Assembly: GCF_050496545.1 (NCBI RefSeq)
Contig: NZ_JBNVZV010000002.1
Location: forward strand, 62,001-126,000
DNA length: 64,000 nucleotides
DNA from: Phycicoccus avicenniae_A
GTDB lineage: Bacteria > Actinomycetota > Actinomycetes > Actinomycetales > Dermatophilaceae
Direction: 5' to 3'
This document shows, one piece after another, positions 15,544 through 23,949 of this stretch (positions are counted from its first letter, which is position 1; every line of letters starts with the position of its first letter). The notes below the pieces were generated by a model. It was given only the letters and a program-made list of their open reading frames with translations. It had not been told where the DNA came from and made no database searches. A program made the position numbers and the translations under genes.

Positions 15544-18500
15544 CGCTGCACCTCGATCCGCACCGGCTGGCCGGTCACCGAGCTGTAGTCCTGCAGCACC
15601 TTCTCCACCTGCCGACCGACCGCGATGGGGTCCAGCGCGCCTTGGATGACCACCGTCGGCCCCGTGGCGACCGTCCGGCCGGACGCCGGCGCCGCGCTGG
15701 CCATGCGGCCCAGGTTGCGGACTTGCGCGTACCAGGACAGCTGCGGGTCGGCCGTGCCGGACTGCTTGCCCTCGAGGGCGTCACGGATGGCCTGCTCGCG
15801 CGCCGAGAGGCCCGCCGACGTGTTGAGCTGCGACTCCAGAGCCCGGGCCTTGGCCGCCGAGAGGACGGCCTGCGCGGCGATGCCCTCGGCCTCGACGCCG
15901 CCCATGTTCAGCAGCTCGAGCGCGAGGGTCTTGAAGCCCATCCGGGTGAGCTTGTCGATGTTGTCGAGGAACTTCTTCGACTTCGTGTTCGACGAGCTCG
16001 AGGCGCTCAGGGTCCGGTCGAGGATGCCGCGACGGTCAGCGGTGTACTCCAGCTCGAGCGCACGCTGCGCCTTGCGAGCCGACGTCACCTTCGACGTGGC
16101 CAGCGCGACCCGGTCCTCCTGCACGGCGATCTTGCCGAGCAGGACGCGGCGCTTCTCGAGGGCGGCGTTGTCGTCGCTGCGGCCCTTGGTCTTGGCCGCA
16201 GCGCGAACGGCCCGGTTCGCCGCGGCCAGCTGCCGGCGCATGGTCGCCAGCGAGGTGCTGGCCGACTTGAGCGTCGTCGCGCGCGAGGCCGTGGTCTGGC
16301 GGGAGCGCTCGACCTCGTCGGAGGTCGTGATGTCGCGCAGGATGTCGAGGATGTCGGACCAGTCGACCTCGCCGCCGTCGGCGAACTTGGCCGGGCCGAC
16401 GGCCCCGCCGGCTGCGAACCGGAGCTGCCCGGCCTGGATGCCGGCGCGCATCCGGTAGATCGCGCCCTGGCCTCCCGCCTTCTGCACGTCGGAGGCGGTC
16501 AGGACGTGCTCGCCGTTGGAGAGGAGGGCCGGGATGCTGTCGGAGGTCGCGGTGCCGGGTCCAATGGCCGCGCCGCCGTCGGCGAACTGGCCGGCGTTGA
16601 CCCGGGTGTTGCCGACGCGCACTGTGCCCACGGTGAGCGTGACGCTCTTGTCCCGGACGTTGCGCAGGTAGGCCTGCGCCTGCTGGAGCCCGGAGAGCCC
16701 GTAGGTCTTGACGTTGACGTTGACGTTCTTCGAGCTGGGCAGCTTGTCGAGCGAGCCCTTGAGCTCGTTGACACCCTTGCGCGAGAGGCCGAACTCGTCG
16801 GCCATCTCGGACGCGGCCTTCTTCGACAGCCCCATCTGCGTGGCAGCCTTGATGAAGGCCTCGCGCGAGGTGTCCATGGCCTTGCCGACCTTGGCCGTCG
16901 AGTCGCCGGCGGCGAGGTTGTCCTCGGCCGCCTTGCGCGCCGTGGCGGCGTACTCGTTGAGCGCGGTCTGCGCGTCGCGGCCGGACTTCTTCGACAGGTC
17001 GAAGGCGGTGCGCGACTTGTTGGTCTGGCCGTTGAGCTCCTCGGCGGTCTTCGCGAGGTCGGCGTTGGCCTGACCGAGGGCGATGTTGCTGTTCGAGGCC
17101 GCGAGAGCGGCGTCGCGGGTCTCGACCAGCGCCTTGGCGAGGTCGATCTGAGCCTGCGCGGCCTCCTCGGTGACCTCTGCGGTCTTCTGGTTCGCGTTGG
17201 TGAGCTGGTCCACCGCGCCGGCGGTGCCCTGGGCGGAGACCGTCGAGGTGTCGAGGGCGGCCGAGAACTGCGGCAGGAGCTCGCGGGTCTGGTCGAGCGA
17301 GTAGCCCTGGGCCTGCATCTCCTTCGCGATCTTCGCGAAGGTGGCGGCGGCTTGCTCGGGGTTGGACCGCTGGAGCCCGGCGAGGCCCTTGTCGAGGGTG
17401 GCGAAGAAGGCCTCGGCCTCGTCCCGGCGGGTCGGGCCGAAGATGCCGCCCACGGTGCCGATCTCTGCGAAGAACTCGCCGACGTTGTTGAGGAAGCCGT
17501 GGTTCATCGCCTGGTTGACCTGGTCGGCCAGGTTCGAGAGGCCGTAGCCCATCTGGTCCGTGACGTACTTCGCGTCGGACCCGCCGTCGATGTAGGCCTG
17601 CAGCGATCGGGTGGCGTCGTCGTTCGCGCCGGACAGCCCGACCCACATGTCCTGCATCGCGCTGCCTGCGATGGTGATGCCGCCCAGCACGGCGGCCGCG
17701 GTGCCGGCCGCCTTGAGCGACGTCGTCAGCTTTCCGCCGGAGATGCCGGCCGCCTCGATGCTCGCCTTCATCGCGGCGACGGAGGTGGCGGTCTTGATGG
17801 CGGCCGCCGAGAGCAGGAGCGCCGCCGCGGTCGCGGCCGCAATCTTAACGACGGCGTTCTGGGTCGAGGGGGAGAGGTCGTTGAAGCGGTCGACGAGGCC
17901 GGTGACCATCTGCACCAGGTCGCGCAGGGCCTCGGAGCTGCCAGAGCCGCCGTTGATGAACGCCGACTCGAGGGTGCCCGACAGCTGCTCGAGGTCGCCC
18001 TTGAGGTTGTCGGTCATCCGGGCAGCCATGCGCTGTGCGGCGCCCTGGTCGTCGACCGCGGCGATGTACTCGCGAATCCCGGCGGCGCCCTGCTCGTACA
18101 GCACGTTGGCGCCGCGCACGGCGTCGGAGCCGAAGAGGGTCTGGAGGGCGGCGTTGCGCTGTTCCGCCGACATCCCAGAGAGCGCGCTCTGCAGCATCCC
18201 GGCGTACTTCTCGAGGCCGACGAAGTTGCCCTGGGCGTCGTAGGCGCGCAGGCCCAGCTGGTCCATGAGGGCCGCTGCCTCGTCGGACTGCGGGTTGAGC
18301 CGCTGCAGCATCGTCTTGAGCGACGTGCCGGCGTCGGATCCCTTGAGCGCGTTGTCGGCGAAGGCAGAAAGGACGCCGACGGTGTCCTCGAACGTGAGAC
18401 CGGTCTGCTTGGCAACGAGCCCACCCTGCTGCAGGGCGAGGCCGAGGTCGTCGACACCGGCCGCGCTCTTGTTCGCGCCAGCGGTCAGGACGTCGGCGAT

Positions 18501-19175
18501 GTGCCCGACGTCGCTGCCCTCCTTGTTGAAGATGTTCATCGACTGGGCGGCGATCTCGGCGGACTTCGCGAGATCGAGCCCGCCAGCGGCGGCGAGGTCG
18601 AGGGAGCCGCGGAGGGCGCCGCCGAGGATGTCAGAGGTCTTGACGCCGGCCTTGGCCAGCTCGGCCTGCGCCTGAGCTGCCTCGGTCGCCGAGAAGACGG
18701 TGTCCTGTCCCGCCTGGATGGCGGCGCGCGAGAGCTTCTCCTGCTCGGCGGTCGTCGCGTTCGTGACGGCCGCGACCTTCGACATCTCGGCCTCGAAGTC
18801 GGCGTACTTCTTCACCGAGGTCGCGACGAGCGTGCCAAGGGCCAGACCTGCCACGGTGGCGGTCTTCGCAGTCTGGTCGCCGAGCTCGCGCATGGACGCC
18901 GAGCGCTTCGCGCTGCGGGCCGCGTCTTCCTTCTGGGCTGCGATCTGGACGCTCGCGAGGTGCCGCTCGGCGCGCTCCTGCTTGTCCAGCGCCTTGACGA
19001 TCGAGGCGGCCGACTCCTCGGCGCTCTTGGTGCTCTGCGCGCGGGTCTGGGTGGAGGTCTTGGCCGCGGCGACGGTCGTCTGGGCGAGCTTCTGGTTCGC
19101 CTTTTCCATGCGGGAGTGGCTGGCGAGGTATCCCTCGATCTTCGCCTCGTACCGGGTGACGACCGTGCGCTCCAA
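15540..19175 (-). CDS. Tail tape measure protein
   Basis: A 1211-residue protein that sets tail length, the largest gene of the prophage. Start is TTG at 19175 behind GGAGGTG. An N-terminal coiled coil is followed by a TP901-type tape-measure core (ADFEAEMSKVAAVTNATTAEQ, then FADNALKGSDAGTSLKTMLQ at about 240-270), hydrophobic helices around 470-530, and repeated Ala/Lys-rich coiled coils towards the C-terminus. At roughly 0.15 nm per residue the tail would be about 180 nm. It follows the frameshifted chaperone pair as expected. Confidence 0.93.
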   Translation of the reverse strand: MERTVVTRYEAKIEGYLASHSRMEKANQKLAQTTVAAAKTSTQTRAQSTKSAEESAASIVKALDKQERAERHLASVQIAAQKEDAARSAKRSASMRELGDQTAKTATVAGLALGTLVATSVKKYADFEAEMSKVAAVTNATTAEQEKLSRAAIQAGQDTVFSATEAAQAQAELAKAGVKTSDILGGALRGSLDLAAAGGLDLAKSAEIAAQSMNIFNKEGSDVGHIADVLTAGANKSAAGVDDLGLALQQGGLVAKQTGLTFEDTVGVLSAFADNALKGSDAGTSLKTMLQRLNPQSDEAAALMDQLGLRAYDAQGNFVGLEKYAGMLQSALSGMSAEQRNAALQTLFGSDAVRGANVLYEQGAAGIREYIAAVDDQGAAQRMAARMTDNLKGDLEQLSGTLESAFINGGSGSSEALRDLVQMVTGLVDRFNDLSPSTQNAVVKIAAATAAALLLSAAAIKTATSVAAMKASIEAAGISGGKLTTSLKAAGTAAAVLGGITIAGSAMQDMWVGLSGANDDATRSLQAYIDGGSDAKYVTDQMGYGLSNLADQVNQAMNHGFLNNVGEFFAEIGTVGGIFGPTRRDEAEAFFATLDKGLAGLQRSNPEQAAATFAKIAKEMQAQGYSLDQTRELLPQFSAALDTSTVSAQGTAGAVDQLTNANQKTAEVTEEAAQAQIDLAKALVETRDAALAASNSNIALGQANADLAKTAEELNGQTNKSRTAFDLSKKSGRDAQTALNEYAATARKAAEDNLAAGDSTAKVGKAMDTSREAFIKAATQMGLSKKAASEMADEFGLSRKGVNELKGSLDKLPSSKNVNVNVKTYGLSGLQQAQAYLRNVRDKSVTLTVGTVRVGNTRVNAGQFADGGAAIGPGTATSDSIPALLSNGEHVLTASDVQKAGGQGAIYRMRAGIQAGQLRFAAGGAVGPAKFADGGEVDWSDILDILRDITTSDEVERSRQTTASRATTLKSASTSLATMRRQLAAANRAVRAAAKTKGRSDDNAALEKRRVLLGKIAVQEDRVALATSKVTSARKAQRALELEYTADRRGILDRTLSASSSSNTKSKKFLDNIDKLTRMGFKTLALELLNMGGVEAEGIAAQAVLSAAKARALESQLNTSAGLSAREQAIRDALEGKQSGTADPQLSWYAQVRNLGRMASAAPASGRTVATGPTVVIQGALDPIAVGRQVEKVLQDYSSVTGQPVRIEVQR

Positions 19176-19268
19176 CGGGTCACCTCCATCGGGACGGGCT
19201 GAGGCGACGACGCAGTCGCCACCAGCTCACCGACGGCGAGGCCGATGGGCTGGTGGTTGACTGGTGCG

Positions 19269-19433
19269 ATGACGGGGATGACGACGAAGCGATGGCTGCT
19301 CGTGGCGGCGGCCGGTCTGGCGGTCTGGGTGGTCGCGCTCTTGGCGCACGCCCAGGTGGTGGCGGGGGTCGGCCTGGCCGTAGGGGTTGTCGCCCTGCTG
19401 ATGCTTGCCGTGGGGCGCCTCCGGGCCCGCTAG
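19269..19433 (+). CDS. Small rightward membrane peptide, uncertain
   Basis: A 54-residue hydrophobic product from ATG at 19269 (ATG at 19245 would add eight residues). Two membrane segments (LLVAAAGLAVWVVALLAHA and a following V/L/A-rich stretch) end in a basic tail (GRLRAR), on the strand opposite to the surrounding operon. It sits between tape measure and tail chaperone, its stop overlapping that of the chaperone extension. It may be a small independently expressed accessory gene, or a chance reading frame; no strong ribosome binding site is seen. Confidence 0.45.
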   Translation: MTGMTTKRWLLVAAAGLAVWVVALLAHAQVVAGVGLAVGVVALLMLAVGRLRAR

Positions 19434-20373
19434 CCCGGCGGCGCGAGAGCCAGGCCCCGCGGGACCAGCTCGGTGACCCAGTACGCGCCGTCGGCGTAGT
19501 CGGAGTCCTGCCCGAGCTGGGTGGTGTAGCGCTTCTGCGACTTCGCGAGCTCGGTGCAGGCGAAGCACCGGTACGGCGCGCCGGTCTGGTATCGCGCGAC
19601 GTGCTCGGGGTTGGCCGGGTCGTGCTCGGGGCTCCATGACTCGGAGCGCGGGTGGCCGCAGGCGCAGAGGCCGCTCTCGTACTCGTGCAGGGCCCGCAGG
19701 ATGAGGCGGTCGGCGTCCGTCATGCGCGTGCCGGGATCGCGATCCCCCCACCACACCAGCGGGGGGAGCGCGTTCTGCTGGGCCGCCCTCAGCTCTTGGA
19801 GGAGGTCCCGGTCAGCGCTGAGGACGCCGACGAGAAAGGGACGTCCACCTCGCCCCCGCGGGCCGCGGCGTTGCAGGTGCGGATGATTGTCTGGTTGAAG
19901 TAGTTGCCGAGGTTGGTGTGCAGCTCGCGGAAGTCCTCCCACGACAGGCCGGCCGGCTCGACGCACTGCCGCTCCATGCAGCGGTAGTCGAGCTCGCCGA
20001 TGCCGTCGGGGGCGTCGTCCTCGCGGCCCATCTCCTTCTTGATGTCCTCGAGCTCGCCGTTCTTCATGCCGCGGAACCGGAAACGCAGGGCGCTGTCCTT
20101 CATCTCGTCGCGCAGCCGCTCGATCTCCTCGGCGATGCGCATCGCCTCGGTCTTGACGAGCGGGCGGTCGTCGTCGAAGGGCGCGCTCTGCACGGCGACG
20201 AGCTGCTCCTTGAGCGCCTCGATCTGGCCCATGAGGTCGGGCCGGCCGTAGACGGTGACGGAGCGGGTGACGGGGGTGGCGCCGCGGATCCAGGCGCGCA
20301 GGTCGAAGCCGGTGACGTCGGCGGTCTCGGGCTTGTCGGGGGTGGAGGTGAAGGCGCTTCCGTTGTTGCTCAT
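19430..20373 (-). CDS. Tail assembly chaperone fusion made by -1 frameshift
   Basis: Long product of about 314 residues combining the upstream chaperone with the downstream frame ending at 19430. The slip site C CCT TTC (19841 to 19835 on the minus strand) fits X XXY YYZ in the correct phase. After the shift, translation continues PFLVGVLSADRDLLQELRAAQ and on through a Cys-containing domain (CACGHPRSESW, YRCFACTELAKSQKRY). This is the conserved gpG/gpGT arrangement of long-tailed phages, located immediately upstream of the tape measure gene. The ratio of the two products is normally important for tail assembly. Confidence 0.85.
19789..20373 (-). CDS. Tail assembly chaperone, unshifted product
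   Basis: A 194-residue protein from ATG at 20373 with GGAG six bases upstream. It is mostly alpha-helical (IEALKEQLVAVQSAPF, AMRIAEEIERLRDEMKD) and has the WEDFRELHTNLGNYFNQTII pattern typical of actinophage gpG-like chaperones. It ends at 19789, shortly after the slip site, with a Ser/Thr-rich tail. It would coat the tape measure during tail assembly. Confidence 0.85.
   Translation of the reverse strand: MSNNGSAFTSTPDKPETADVTGFDLRAWIRGATPVTRSVTVYGRPDLMGQIEALKEQLVAVQSAPFDDDRPLVKTEAMRIAEEIERLRDEMKDSALRFRFRGMKNGELEDIKKEMGREDDAPDGIGELDYRCMERQCVEPAGLSWEDFRELHTNLGNYFNQTIIRTCNAAARGGEVDVPFSSASSALTGTSSKS
19835..19841 (-). promoter_or_regulatory. Programmed -1 frameshift slippery site CCCTTTC
   Basis: Frame-0 codons GTC CCT TTC re-pair as CCC TTT after a one-base slip. 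The -1 frame is then open to 19430. The heptamer matches the general rule for slip sites (identical X triplet and Y triplet). No stimulatory pseudoknot was assessed. Confidence 0.82.
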
Positions 20374-20385
20374 GACGTTCTCCTG

Positions 20386-20461
20386 TGGGCTGGTTCGGGC
20401 TGGTGGTGGGCTGGTGGGTGAGTCGAGAGGCGGGGCGGCACCAGCCCGGGGCCGCCCCGCC
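20386..20461 (-). promoter_or_regulatory. Repeated leader element with hairpin upstream of the tail chaperone
   Basis: A perfect 11-bp stem (GGCGGGGCGGC at 20429-20439, complement at 20451-20461) follows the tail-tube stop and should terminate or attenuate transcription. Between it and the chaperone start lies the 14-mer read on the plus strand as TGGGCTGGTTCGGG (20386-20399), 12 bases from the ATG. The same 14-mer at the same distance precedes the gene starting at 37930. Confidence 0.75.
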
Positions 20462-20479
20462 CGCATCGGGCGTCTGGGG

Positions 20480-20992
20480 TCAGACGAGGGCGACGTCGCG
20501 CTGGACGACGCCGTTGACGAACGGCTTCTGCCGCACGCGGCCCTTGGTGTTGCGCTCCGGCGGGAGCTTGCGGCCGGGGCCGACCTTGACGGGGAAGACG
20601 TCGACCTTCTGGCCGGCGGCCGGCGCGGTGTCGACGCTCATGCCGTAGCGGGCGACGAGGAAGACCGAGGCGCCCTGCGGGAGGCCCGCGTAGAGCTTGT
20701 TCGAGACGCTCGCGGCGTTCTGGACGTCGTAGATGTACTCGATGTCGTCGATGGACCAGGTCGTGGTCCCCATGTCCTCGAGGACCTGGGCGAGGCAGAG
20801 CCGGTCGTCGCTGATCGTGGCCGTGTTGGCGTCGGGGTTGAACCCGTTCGTCAGGTAGCACGAGGCGTCGATGGTCGTGCCGGCGTTGATCTCGCTCGAC
20901 ACGATCGGGGCGGCGGGGTTGGCGAGCGACGTCACGACCCACACCCGCAGGGAGGCGTCGGCGACGAAGCCCGGGGGCACCGTGGTGGGCAT
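20480..20992 (-). CDS. Major tail (tube) protein
   Basis: A 170-residue protein from ATG at 20992 behind AGGAG. The segment LANPAAPIVSSEINAGTTID and the strand-turn pattern through DDIEYIYDVQN resemble tail-tube proteins of actinophages. It is directly upstream of the tail chaperones and is isolated by a strong hairpin, as expected for a highly expressed structural gene. Only one such gene is present and no sheath protein is seen, which supports a non-contractile tail. Confidence 0.8.
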   Translation of the reverse strand: MPTTVPPGFVADASLRVWVVTSLANPAAPIVSSEINAGTTIDASCYLTNGFNPDANTATISDDRLCLAQVLEDMGTTTWSIDDIEYIYDVQNAASVSNKLYAGLPQGASVFLVARYGMSVDTAPAAGQKVDVFPVKVGPGRKLPPERNTKGRVRQKPFVNGVVQRDVALV

Positions 20993-20994
20993 GG

Positions 20995-21453
20995 TCAGAT
21001 CTCCTCGGAGTCGGTGCCGGGCTGGCTGTCAGCCTCGGCGTCGGTGGGGGTCGCCTCAGCACTCAGGTCGAGGACGGTCTTGGTGGGGTACGAGACCCCG
21101 AACTGGTCGGCGGCCGGCTTGTCCAGGACCGTCGAGCCGGCGTTGAGGGCGGCGACGCGGGTGGTCGTGTACTCGACCGGGCTGTCGCCGGCGGTGCGTG
21201 CCCGCACGAGCTCGTATGGGTCGTCGGCGCCGAGCTGCTCCTCGACGGAGGCGGGCTCGACCTCCTCGGCCTCGGCGGCGACGGTGCTGTCGAGGATGGT
21301 GGTGCGGGCCTTACCGGCCTCCTCGGCGGCGAGGATGCGTGCGCGCTCGTCGGGGTGCTGGGTCTCGAGGTGCTCGAGGACCTGGGGGACGGTGTGCGCT
21401 GACGGGTCGTAGACCTCGACCTGGTCGGTGACCTCGGGCTGGGTGTCGGTCAT
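20995..21453 (-). CDS. Acidic structural-region protein, unknown
   Basis: A 152-residue protein from ATG at 21453 (TGATG overlap). It is highly acidic, starts with a short helical domain (VPQVLEHLETQHPDERARILAAEEAGKAR) split by low-complexity Glu/Ala/Thr segments, and ends TDSEEI. The helix resembles the SAP/Rho-like N-terminal motif of other small head proteins and could bind nucleic acid or a capsid partner. Located between neck proteins and tail tube. Confidence 0.65.
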   Translation of the reverse strand: MTDTQPEVTDQVEVYDPSAHTVPQVLEHLETQHPDERARILAAEEAGKARTTILDSTVAAEAEEVEPASVEEQLGADDPYELVRARTAGDSPVEYTTTRVAALNAGSTVLDKPAADQFGVSYPTKTVLDLSAEATPTDAEADSQPGTDSEEI

Positions 21454-21788
21454 CAGTGCCCCACCACCGCGACGGTCACCGAGGTGGCGCTGGAGTAGGA
21501 GACGCTGGCGACGCCGGTCGAGGTGTCGACCGCGGCCTGCGGGATGGGGCCGATGACGACCTCGGCGCCGGCCGCGATGCTCGCGGACTGCTTGGCGGGG
21601 TTCGCCACGCCGTAGGCGGTGTTGCCCGGGAACGCGAGCGTGGCCGTCATGGCCGAGCCGCTGCCGTTCTTCACGCGCAGGGCGACGGCGCCGTGCGGGA
21701 CGGGGAAGGTGTCCCCGCCGGCGCCGGCGGCGCCGTAGGTGATCGGCTTCCCGTCGAGGGACGCCTGCTGGACAGAGAGCAGTGCCAT
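21453..21788 (-). CDS. Small beta-rich head/tail protein
   Basis: A 111-residue protein from ATG at 21788, preceded by GGAAGGGG. It is almost entirely beta-strand-like with Gly/Ala/Ser turns (VALRVKNGSGSAMTATLAFPG) and ends SATSVTVAVVGH. Composition and size fit a decoration or head-tail joining protein of immunoglobulin-like fold. No named family is recognised. Confidence 0.65.
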   Translation of the reverse strand: MALLSVQQASLDGKPITYGAAGAGGDTFPVPHGAVALRVKNGSGSAMTATLAFPGNTAYGVANPAKQSASIAAGAEVVIGPIPQAAVDTSTGVASVSYSSATSVTVAVVGH

Positions 21789-21834
21789 GGTGATGTCCCC
21801 TTCCGGGAGCGTGGTTGTGGTGGCGGCCGCGGCG

Positions 21835-22278
21835 TCAGGAGATGGCGACGCGGAAGATGAGCGGCAGGTAGTACCGCGAGGGCTTGGGGTCCCGGTCCTC
21901 GCGGGGCAGGCCCGGGTCGATGTCGTTGCGGATGACTCCGCCCGACGCGATGAGCACGCCGTCGAGCGCGGCCAAGACCTTGTCGGCCGCCCGGAGGCAC
22001 CGGTCGATGTCGCCGCCGGCCGCGGTGACCTGGAAGGTGGAGACGCGGGTGCCGGAGACGCCGGCGAGCCGGTCGTCCTCGGGTGTGCGCCAGCCGGACC
22101 CGACGTAGAGCGCGGCGTAGAGGTGGGCGCGGCCGTCGGGGTCGAGGGCGACGTCGAGCGAACCGGCTCCGAAGCCGAGCGCCGGCTCGCTCTCGGCCGG
22201 GGCGCCGTTCCAGACCTGCAGGTTGGACTGGGCGGCGAGAAGGGTGAGGCAGGTCTGGCGCAGCTCGTTCGGGGTCAC
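21835..22278 (-). CDS. Neck / tail-terminator-like protein
   Basis: A 147-residue protein from GTG at 22278 (GTGA overlap). It follows the HK97 gp10-like gene, the place of the tail terminator in many siphoviruses. An N-terminal helix (TPNELRQTCLTLLAAQ) precedes beta strands containing DRLAGVSGTRVSTFQVTAAGG and a C-terminal YYLPLIFRVAIS strand, which matches the usual fold plan. Assignment is by context and secondary-structure pattern. Confidence 0.65.
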   Translation of the reverse strand: MTPNELRQTCLTLLAAQSNLQVWNGAPAESEPALGFGAGSLDVALDPDGRAHLYAALYVGSGWRTPEDDRLAGVSGTRVSTFQVTAAGGDIDRCLRAADKVLAALDGVLIASGGVIRNDIDPGLPREDRDPKPSRYYLPLIFRVAIS

Positions 22279-22619
22279 TGGCCCTCCCGGTCCGCGAGGG
22301 TCTCCATGCCCTTGAAGAAGAGGGCGGCGTTGCGGTCGGTGGCCGGGCCCATGAACGGCTGGGGCGCCATGCGGGAGGTGCCCAGCTCGACGTAGATCGC
22401 GTACTCGGCGGTGGGGCCGACCTCGCCGGTCAGCCCGCGGACCTCGCTGGTGATGCTGTCCCGCATGGTTCCGGTGTCGACGGCGGCGAGGATCTTGCCG
22501 TCGCGCTCGGTGCCCCGGGTGGCGGCCTCGACGAGGAAGGCGGCCTTCTTCGCGACACGGGGGCCGACCTTGCCCAGCTCCGCGATGTGCCGGTTGAGGT
22601 CGGAGAGGTCGACGTCCAC
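22275..22619 (-). CDS. HK97 gp10-like neck protein
   Basis: A 114-residue protein from GTG at 22619 behind GGAGG. It contains the family pattern of gp10-like proteins: helix RVAKKAAFLVEAATRGTERD, then AVDTGTMRDSIT, and YAIYVELGTSRMAPQPFMGP near the end. These proteins join head completion and tail assembly. The order connector, DUF6093, gp10-like, terminator fits the standard neck module. Confidence 0.85.
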   Translation of the reverse strand: MDVDLSDLNRHIAELGKVGPRVAKKAAFLVEAATRGTERDGKILAAVDTGTMRDSITSEVRGLTGEVGPTAEYAIYVELGTSRMAPQPFMGPATDRNAALFFKGMETLADREGQ

Positions 22620-22632
22620 GGCACCTCCCGGG

Positions 22633-23058
22633 TCAGGTCAGCTTGTGGGTGCAGGCGATGTCGCGGGTGAAGCGCTCGGTGCCGAGCTGGATGTCGTCGA
22701 TGACGAGCTCGGCGCCCTCGAGCTGCGGGTCGTTGGTGCAGCCGTAGGGCACCAGCACCCAGCCCTTCTCGAGCGGCGGGGCGTCGAAGAGGAGCTGGAC
22801 GAGGTAGCGGCGCCGGCCGACCTCCTCGTCGGCCTGGACCTCGGTGCGCACGTCGACGAGCGCCTGGATGCGGCAGGCGTCGGCGTAGACCGGCAGGCCG
22901 CGCTCGAGCGTCCTGGACTCGGTGGCGTCGTCCCAGCCGGTGGTCTCGGTGGTCGGGTCGTAGATGCGGCACCGGCCGTTCATGCCGCCGGCCGCCGCGC
23001 GGGCGTGGTGCCGCGACCAGTCGGCCGGGACGACGCGGGTGTTCGGCAGGGGACTCAC
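22633..23058 (-). CDS. DUF6093-like head-tail stopper
   Basis: A 141-residue protein from GTG at 23058 (GTGA overlap). PADWSRHHARAAAGGM followed by CRIYDPTTETTGWDD and VYADACRIQA matches DUF6093-type proteins of actinophages, which occupy the position of the head completion/stopper protein. Beta-rich with conserved Cys in CRIYD and CRIQA. It sits between the connector and the gp10-like protein. Confidence 0.72.
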   Translation of the reverse strand: MSPLPNTRVVPADWSRHHARAAAGGMNGRCRIYDPTTETTGWDDATESRTLERGLPVYADACRIQALVDVRTEVQADEEVGRRRYLVQLLFDAPPLEKGWVLVPYGCTNDPQLEGAELVIDDIQLGTERFTRDIACTHKLT

Positions 23059-23420
23059 AGTCCCCACACCTCGTGGTTCGTGTGCTCGGGGCGACGGCAC
23101 CCGGGGAGGGTGTCGACGACGTCGAAGATGCCGTCGTCGGTACCGGCCGCGGCGAGCTCGCGGTGGCGCTGGGCCAGCGCGCGCAACTCGGCCGAGACGG
23201 CAGGACCGTCGGTCGTGAGGTCCTGGGTGCGGATCTTCTTCGCGACGAGCACCTCGGACACGGCGATGGCCTCGAGGGCGTCCGCGGCGGCGAGGCGGGC
23301 GTTGTCGCCGTTGTGCGCGAGGAGGGTGGCGTACTGGCCGTTGGTCAGCAGCGGGGCCGTGTCGTCGACGTCGGCGGCGTAGAGGCGGGCGAGGCCGATG
23401 GCGTTGGCGTTGTCGGGCAC
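23055..23420 (-). CDS. Head-tail connector / adaptor-like protein
   Basis: A 121-residue helical protein from GTG at 23420 with GGAGG four bases upstream. ALEAIAVSEVLVAKKIRTQD and AVSAELRALAQRHRELAAAG fit the helical-bundle adaptor (gp6/gp15-like) that binds beneath the portal. It follows the capsid genes after a 200-base gap, the normal position for an adaptor. Confidence 0.75.
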   Translation of the reverse strand: MPDNANAIGLARLYAADVDDTAPLLTNGQYATLLAHNGDNARLAAADALEAIAVSEVLVAKKIRTQDLTTDGPAVSAELRALAQRHRELAAAGTDDGIFDVVDTLPGCRRPEHTNHEVWGL

Positions 23421-23623
23421 GAGTCCTCCTGGAGGGTTGGGGCGCAGGTCGCGCTGTTGCAGGGAGGGAAGGTGAGCGCGGCACCGGCTCGGCGTTTCCC
23501 GCCACGGGCTCCCCAAGCGGCCTTCGACCTCACGTGATCCGCTGCTGTGCCAGCTTTCGGTCGTTGACGCCCCACCCCCGCCGCCCCAGCCGGTCGGTCG
23601 ACCGGGGCCGCGAGAGAAGGGCG
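23421..23623. other. 203-base gap in the head module
   Basis: No convincing gene on either strand. The gap holds the ribosome binding site of the connector gene (GGAGG near 23426) and a palindromic CGGTCGGTCGACCGG segment near 23590, possibly part of a terminator or attenuator after the capsid genes. High-GC low-complexity otherwise. Confidence 0.5.
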
Positions 23624-23947
23624 TCAGCTCGAGGAGCTGGCGCGCTTGACGAGCTCGGCGTGGAGCTCCTCCTTCGTGGCGAAGGCCTTGGCCTCGTCCT
23701 CGGTGAACCCGGCGGTACCCGTGGCGTAGGCCTCGAGCTCGGGGCGGGTCGAGGACACGGCGGGGACTCCGCCGCCCGCGGGCGGCTCCTGCTTCGACGA
23801 GGAGCCGCTGGAGGAGCGGCCCTTCTTCTTCGCGCCGGCCGGGAGCAGGTCGCTGCCGACCCAGTGCTCCGGGACCGGGTGCTCGAAGCCGGGCATGACC
23901 TCACCGTCGGCGTCGACGACGTCGACGAACTTGACCTTGTCCGCCAT
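23624..23947 (-). CDS. Small head protein with helix-extension-helix end
   Basis: A 107-residue protein from ATG at 23947, three bases after the capsid stop. A beta-rich start (KVKFVDVVDADGEVMPGFEHPVP) leads through a Lys/Ser-rich linker to a C-terminal helical motif (FTEDEAKAFATKEELHAELVKR). Similar small proteins follow capsid genes in other phages and may bind DNA or the portal. Function unproven. Confidence 0.65.
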   Translation of the reverse strand: MADKVKFVDVVDADGEVMPGFEHPVPEHWVGSDLLPAGAKKKGRSSSGSSSKQEPPAGGGVPAVSSTRPELEAYATGTAGFTEDEAKAFATKEELHAELVKRASSSS

Positions 23948-23949
23948 CG

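Noticed and set aside
15486..19202. A 1238-codon plus-strand frame across the tape measure region
   Set aside because: Antisense to the tape measure gene, with Leu/Arg/Gly/Val-rich composition from GC-rich third positions and no recognisable domain.
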